DNA of 64,000 bases from Providencia rettgeri (GTDB taxonomy: Bacteria > Pseudomonadota > Gammaproteobacteria > Enterobacterales > Enterobacteriaceae): NCBI RefSeq assembly GCF_041075285.1, contig NZ_CP163512.1, forward strand, positions 1,736,001-1,800,000, read 5' to 3'. Below the pieces are notes generated by a model. The model was not told where the DNA came from and ran no database searches. It saw only the letters and a list, made by a program, of their open reading frames with translations. Positions 63,201 to 64,000 of the stretch are shown piece by piece; the stretch's first letter is position 1; the number at the start of each line of letters is the position of its first letter. Both the position numbers and the translations under genes were made by a program.

Positions 63201-64000
63201 TTAGTGCTTAATAATATAGAAGCTATGGCTATAAGCTACGTCCTCAGGGTTTTCAATAGGATACCCCTTAAGCCAAGGTTTAATCAGCCGAGCATTGGTG
63301 TATTGATAAATAGGCGCGATAGGGGCTTCTTTCGCTAAAATAGCTTCTGCACTGTTATAATAACGGTTCCGTAACTGTGCATTAGTTTCAATACTTGCAG
63401 AACTCATCACTTGGTCATATTGCTGGTTATTGAATTTCGGAATATTGCCACTGTGTGTCGATGTCAAAAGGGATAAAAATGTAGAAGGCTCATTAAAGTC
63501 ACCAATCCAAGATGCGCGAATAACATCAAAATCTCCCGTATTACGGCTATCAATGTATGTTTTCCATTCTTGATTGACTAATTTGACATCAACGCCTAAT
63601 TTTTTCTTCCACATTGATGCAATTGCGATGGCTATTTTTTGATGGTTTTCTGAACTGTTATATAGCAACGTCAGCTCTAATGGATGATGAGGCCCAAAAC
63701 CAGCTTCTTTTAATAACGCTTTCGCTTGTTGATCTAATTCTTTTTGCGAATAGCTATTATAAAGCCCTTTTTCAGGTTTAAAGCCATCCGTGACATCAGG
63801 TGTAAAATAATAGGCAGGCTTCTCACCTGTGCCTAACACCTTACTCGCAATTAATTGGCGATCAATCGCCATTGACAAGGCCTTTCTCACTCTCACATCG
63901 TTTGTCGGTGCACGTTGTGTATTAAAAGCATAATAATAAGTCCCTAATTGATCTGGGGTGAAAACTTCATTAGGAATATCTTTGAGCAGTTTTTGATATC
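63201..64000 (-). CDS. Periplasmic oligopeptide-binding protein (OppA/MppA family), C-terminal part
   Basis: The frame is open from the right window edge to the stop at 63201; about 265 residues are seen. The diagnostic SBP_bac_5 stretch is LGTYYYAFNTQRAPTNDVRV, then RKALSMAIDRQLIASKVLG and YFTPDVTDGF. The C terminus YSHSFYIIKH resembles OppA/MppA ends. It binds peptides for an Opp-type ABC importer. The N-terminal half is outside the window, so OppA and MppA cannot be told apart. Confidence 0.92.
   Translation of the reverse strand, partial: YQKLLKDIPNEVFTPDQLGTYYYAFNTQRAPTNDVRVRKALSMAIDRQLIASKVLGTGEKPAYYFTPDVTDGFKPEKGLYNSYSQKELDQQAKALLKEAGFGPHHPLELTLLYNSSENHQKIAIAIASMWKKKLGVDVKLVNQEWKTYIDSRNTGDFDVIRASWIGDFNEPSTFLSLLTSTHSGNIPKFNNQQYDQVMSSASIETNAQLRNRYYNSAEAILAKEAPIAPIYQYTNARLIKPWLKGYPIENPEDVAYSHSFYIIKH

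Noticed and set aside
1..64000. tRNA, rRNA or CRISPR array anywhere in the window
   Set aside because: I saw no cloverleaf-like tRNA sequence, no rRNA segment and no short regularly spaced repeats; a tRNAscan or CRISPR search would be decisive.

Overview
The window looks like chromosomal DNA of a member of the Morganellaceae, most probably Providencia. The reasons are moderate-to-low GC, enterobacterial orthologues (phoH, ttcA, zntB, yceM/mviM, yaeF, yjjPB, kptA), a chromosomal type-A chloramphenicol acetyltransferase gene, and two clearly recognisable enterobacterial small RNAs (RyhB and FnrS). The species is inference; no rRNA or tRNA gene is present to settle it.

Region 1 (1-21650) is the right-hand part of a type VI secretion (T6SS) locus, all on the + strand: the end of tssH/clpV, vgrG, a DUF4123 adaptor, a VasX-like membrane-active effector, three tandem copies of a membrane protein that is probably its immunity factor, a PAAR tip protein, an unknown two-TM protein, tssM, tssA, tssF, tssG, tssJ, tssE and a membrane-anchored TssA-like gene, closed by an intrinsic terminator. 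The genes tssB, tssC, tssK, tssL and hcp are not in the window and presumably lie to the left. Between the immunity copies are two orphan copies of the last ~80 codons of the effector, so the array has an exact 1313-bp period. The cargo segment (about 2.2-11.7 kb) is much more AT-rich than the flanking core genes, and its edges fall inside vgrG and tssM.

Region 2 (22-36 kb) holds a LysR regulator divergent from an indolepyruvate/pyruvate decarboxylase-type enzyme, a Gfo/Idh/MocA oxidoreductase, a deletion scar that fused the remains of a divergent LysR/DMT-transporter pair, a Fur-box-preceded TonB receptor plus periplasmic binding protein, and a five-gene DMSO-reductase-type operon that begins with a radical SAM gene.

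Region 3 (36-54 kb) is mostly housekeeping and accessory genes: kptA, Lrp, an amino-acid exporter, Ves/HutD, a MocR regulator, a CioAB-type bd oxidase with its small third subunit, Fur-linked viuB, Zur-linked zinT, Pho-box-linked phoH with an unannotated leader ORF and terminator, an EndA-type nuclease with a C-terminal metal-binding extension, yjjPB, a TetR regulator with a nearby perfect palindrome, two UspA proteins and a channel-like protein. A dispersed non-coding repeat (MITE-like, GGGGCTGTTTATCTTTG ends bordered by CTAG) occurs here several times.

Region 4 (54-64 kb) contains mviM/yceM, RyhB, yaeF, small unknown genes, a GST, an amino-acid racemase, an XRE regulator, catA with a leader peptide and an SD-sequestering stem-loop, ttcA, FnrS with its FNR site, zntB and the 3' part of an OppA-type peptide-binding protein gene.

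Metal and anaerobic control recur: Fur-type sites precede the TonB receptor, viuB, RyhB and the 50.4/51.0-kb gene pair, Zur precedes zinT, PhoB precedes phoH, and FNR precedes FnrS. No database search was possible; family names rest on motifs recognised by eye.
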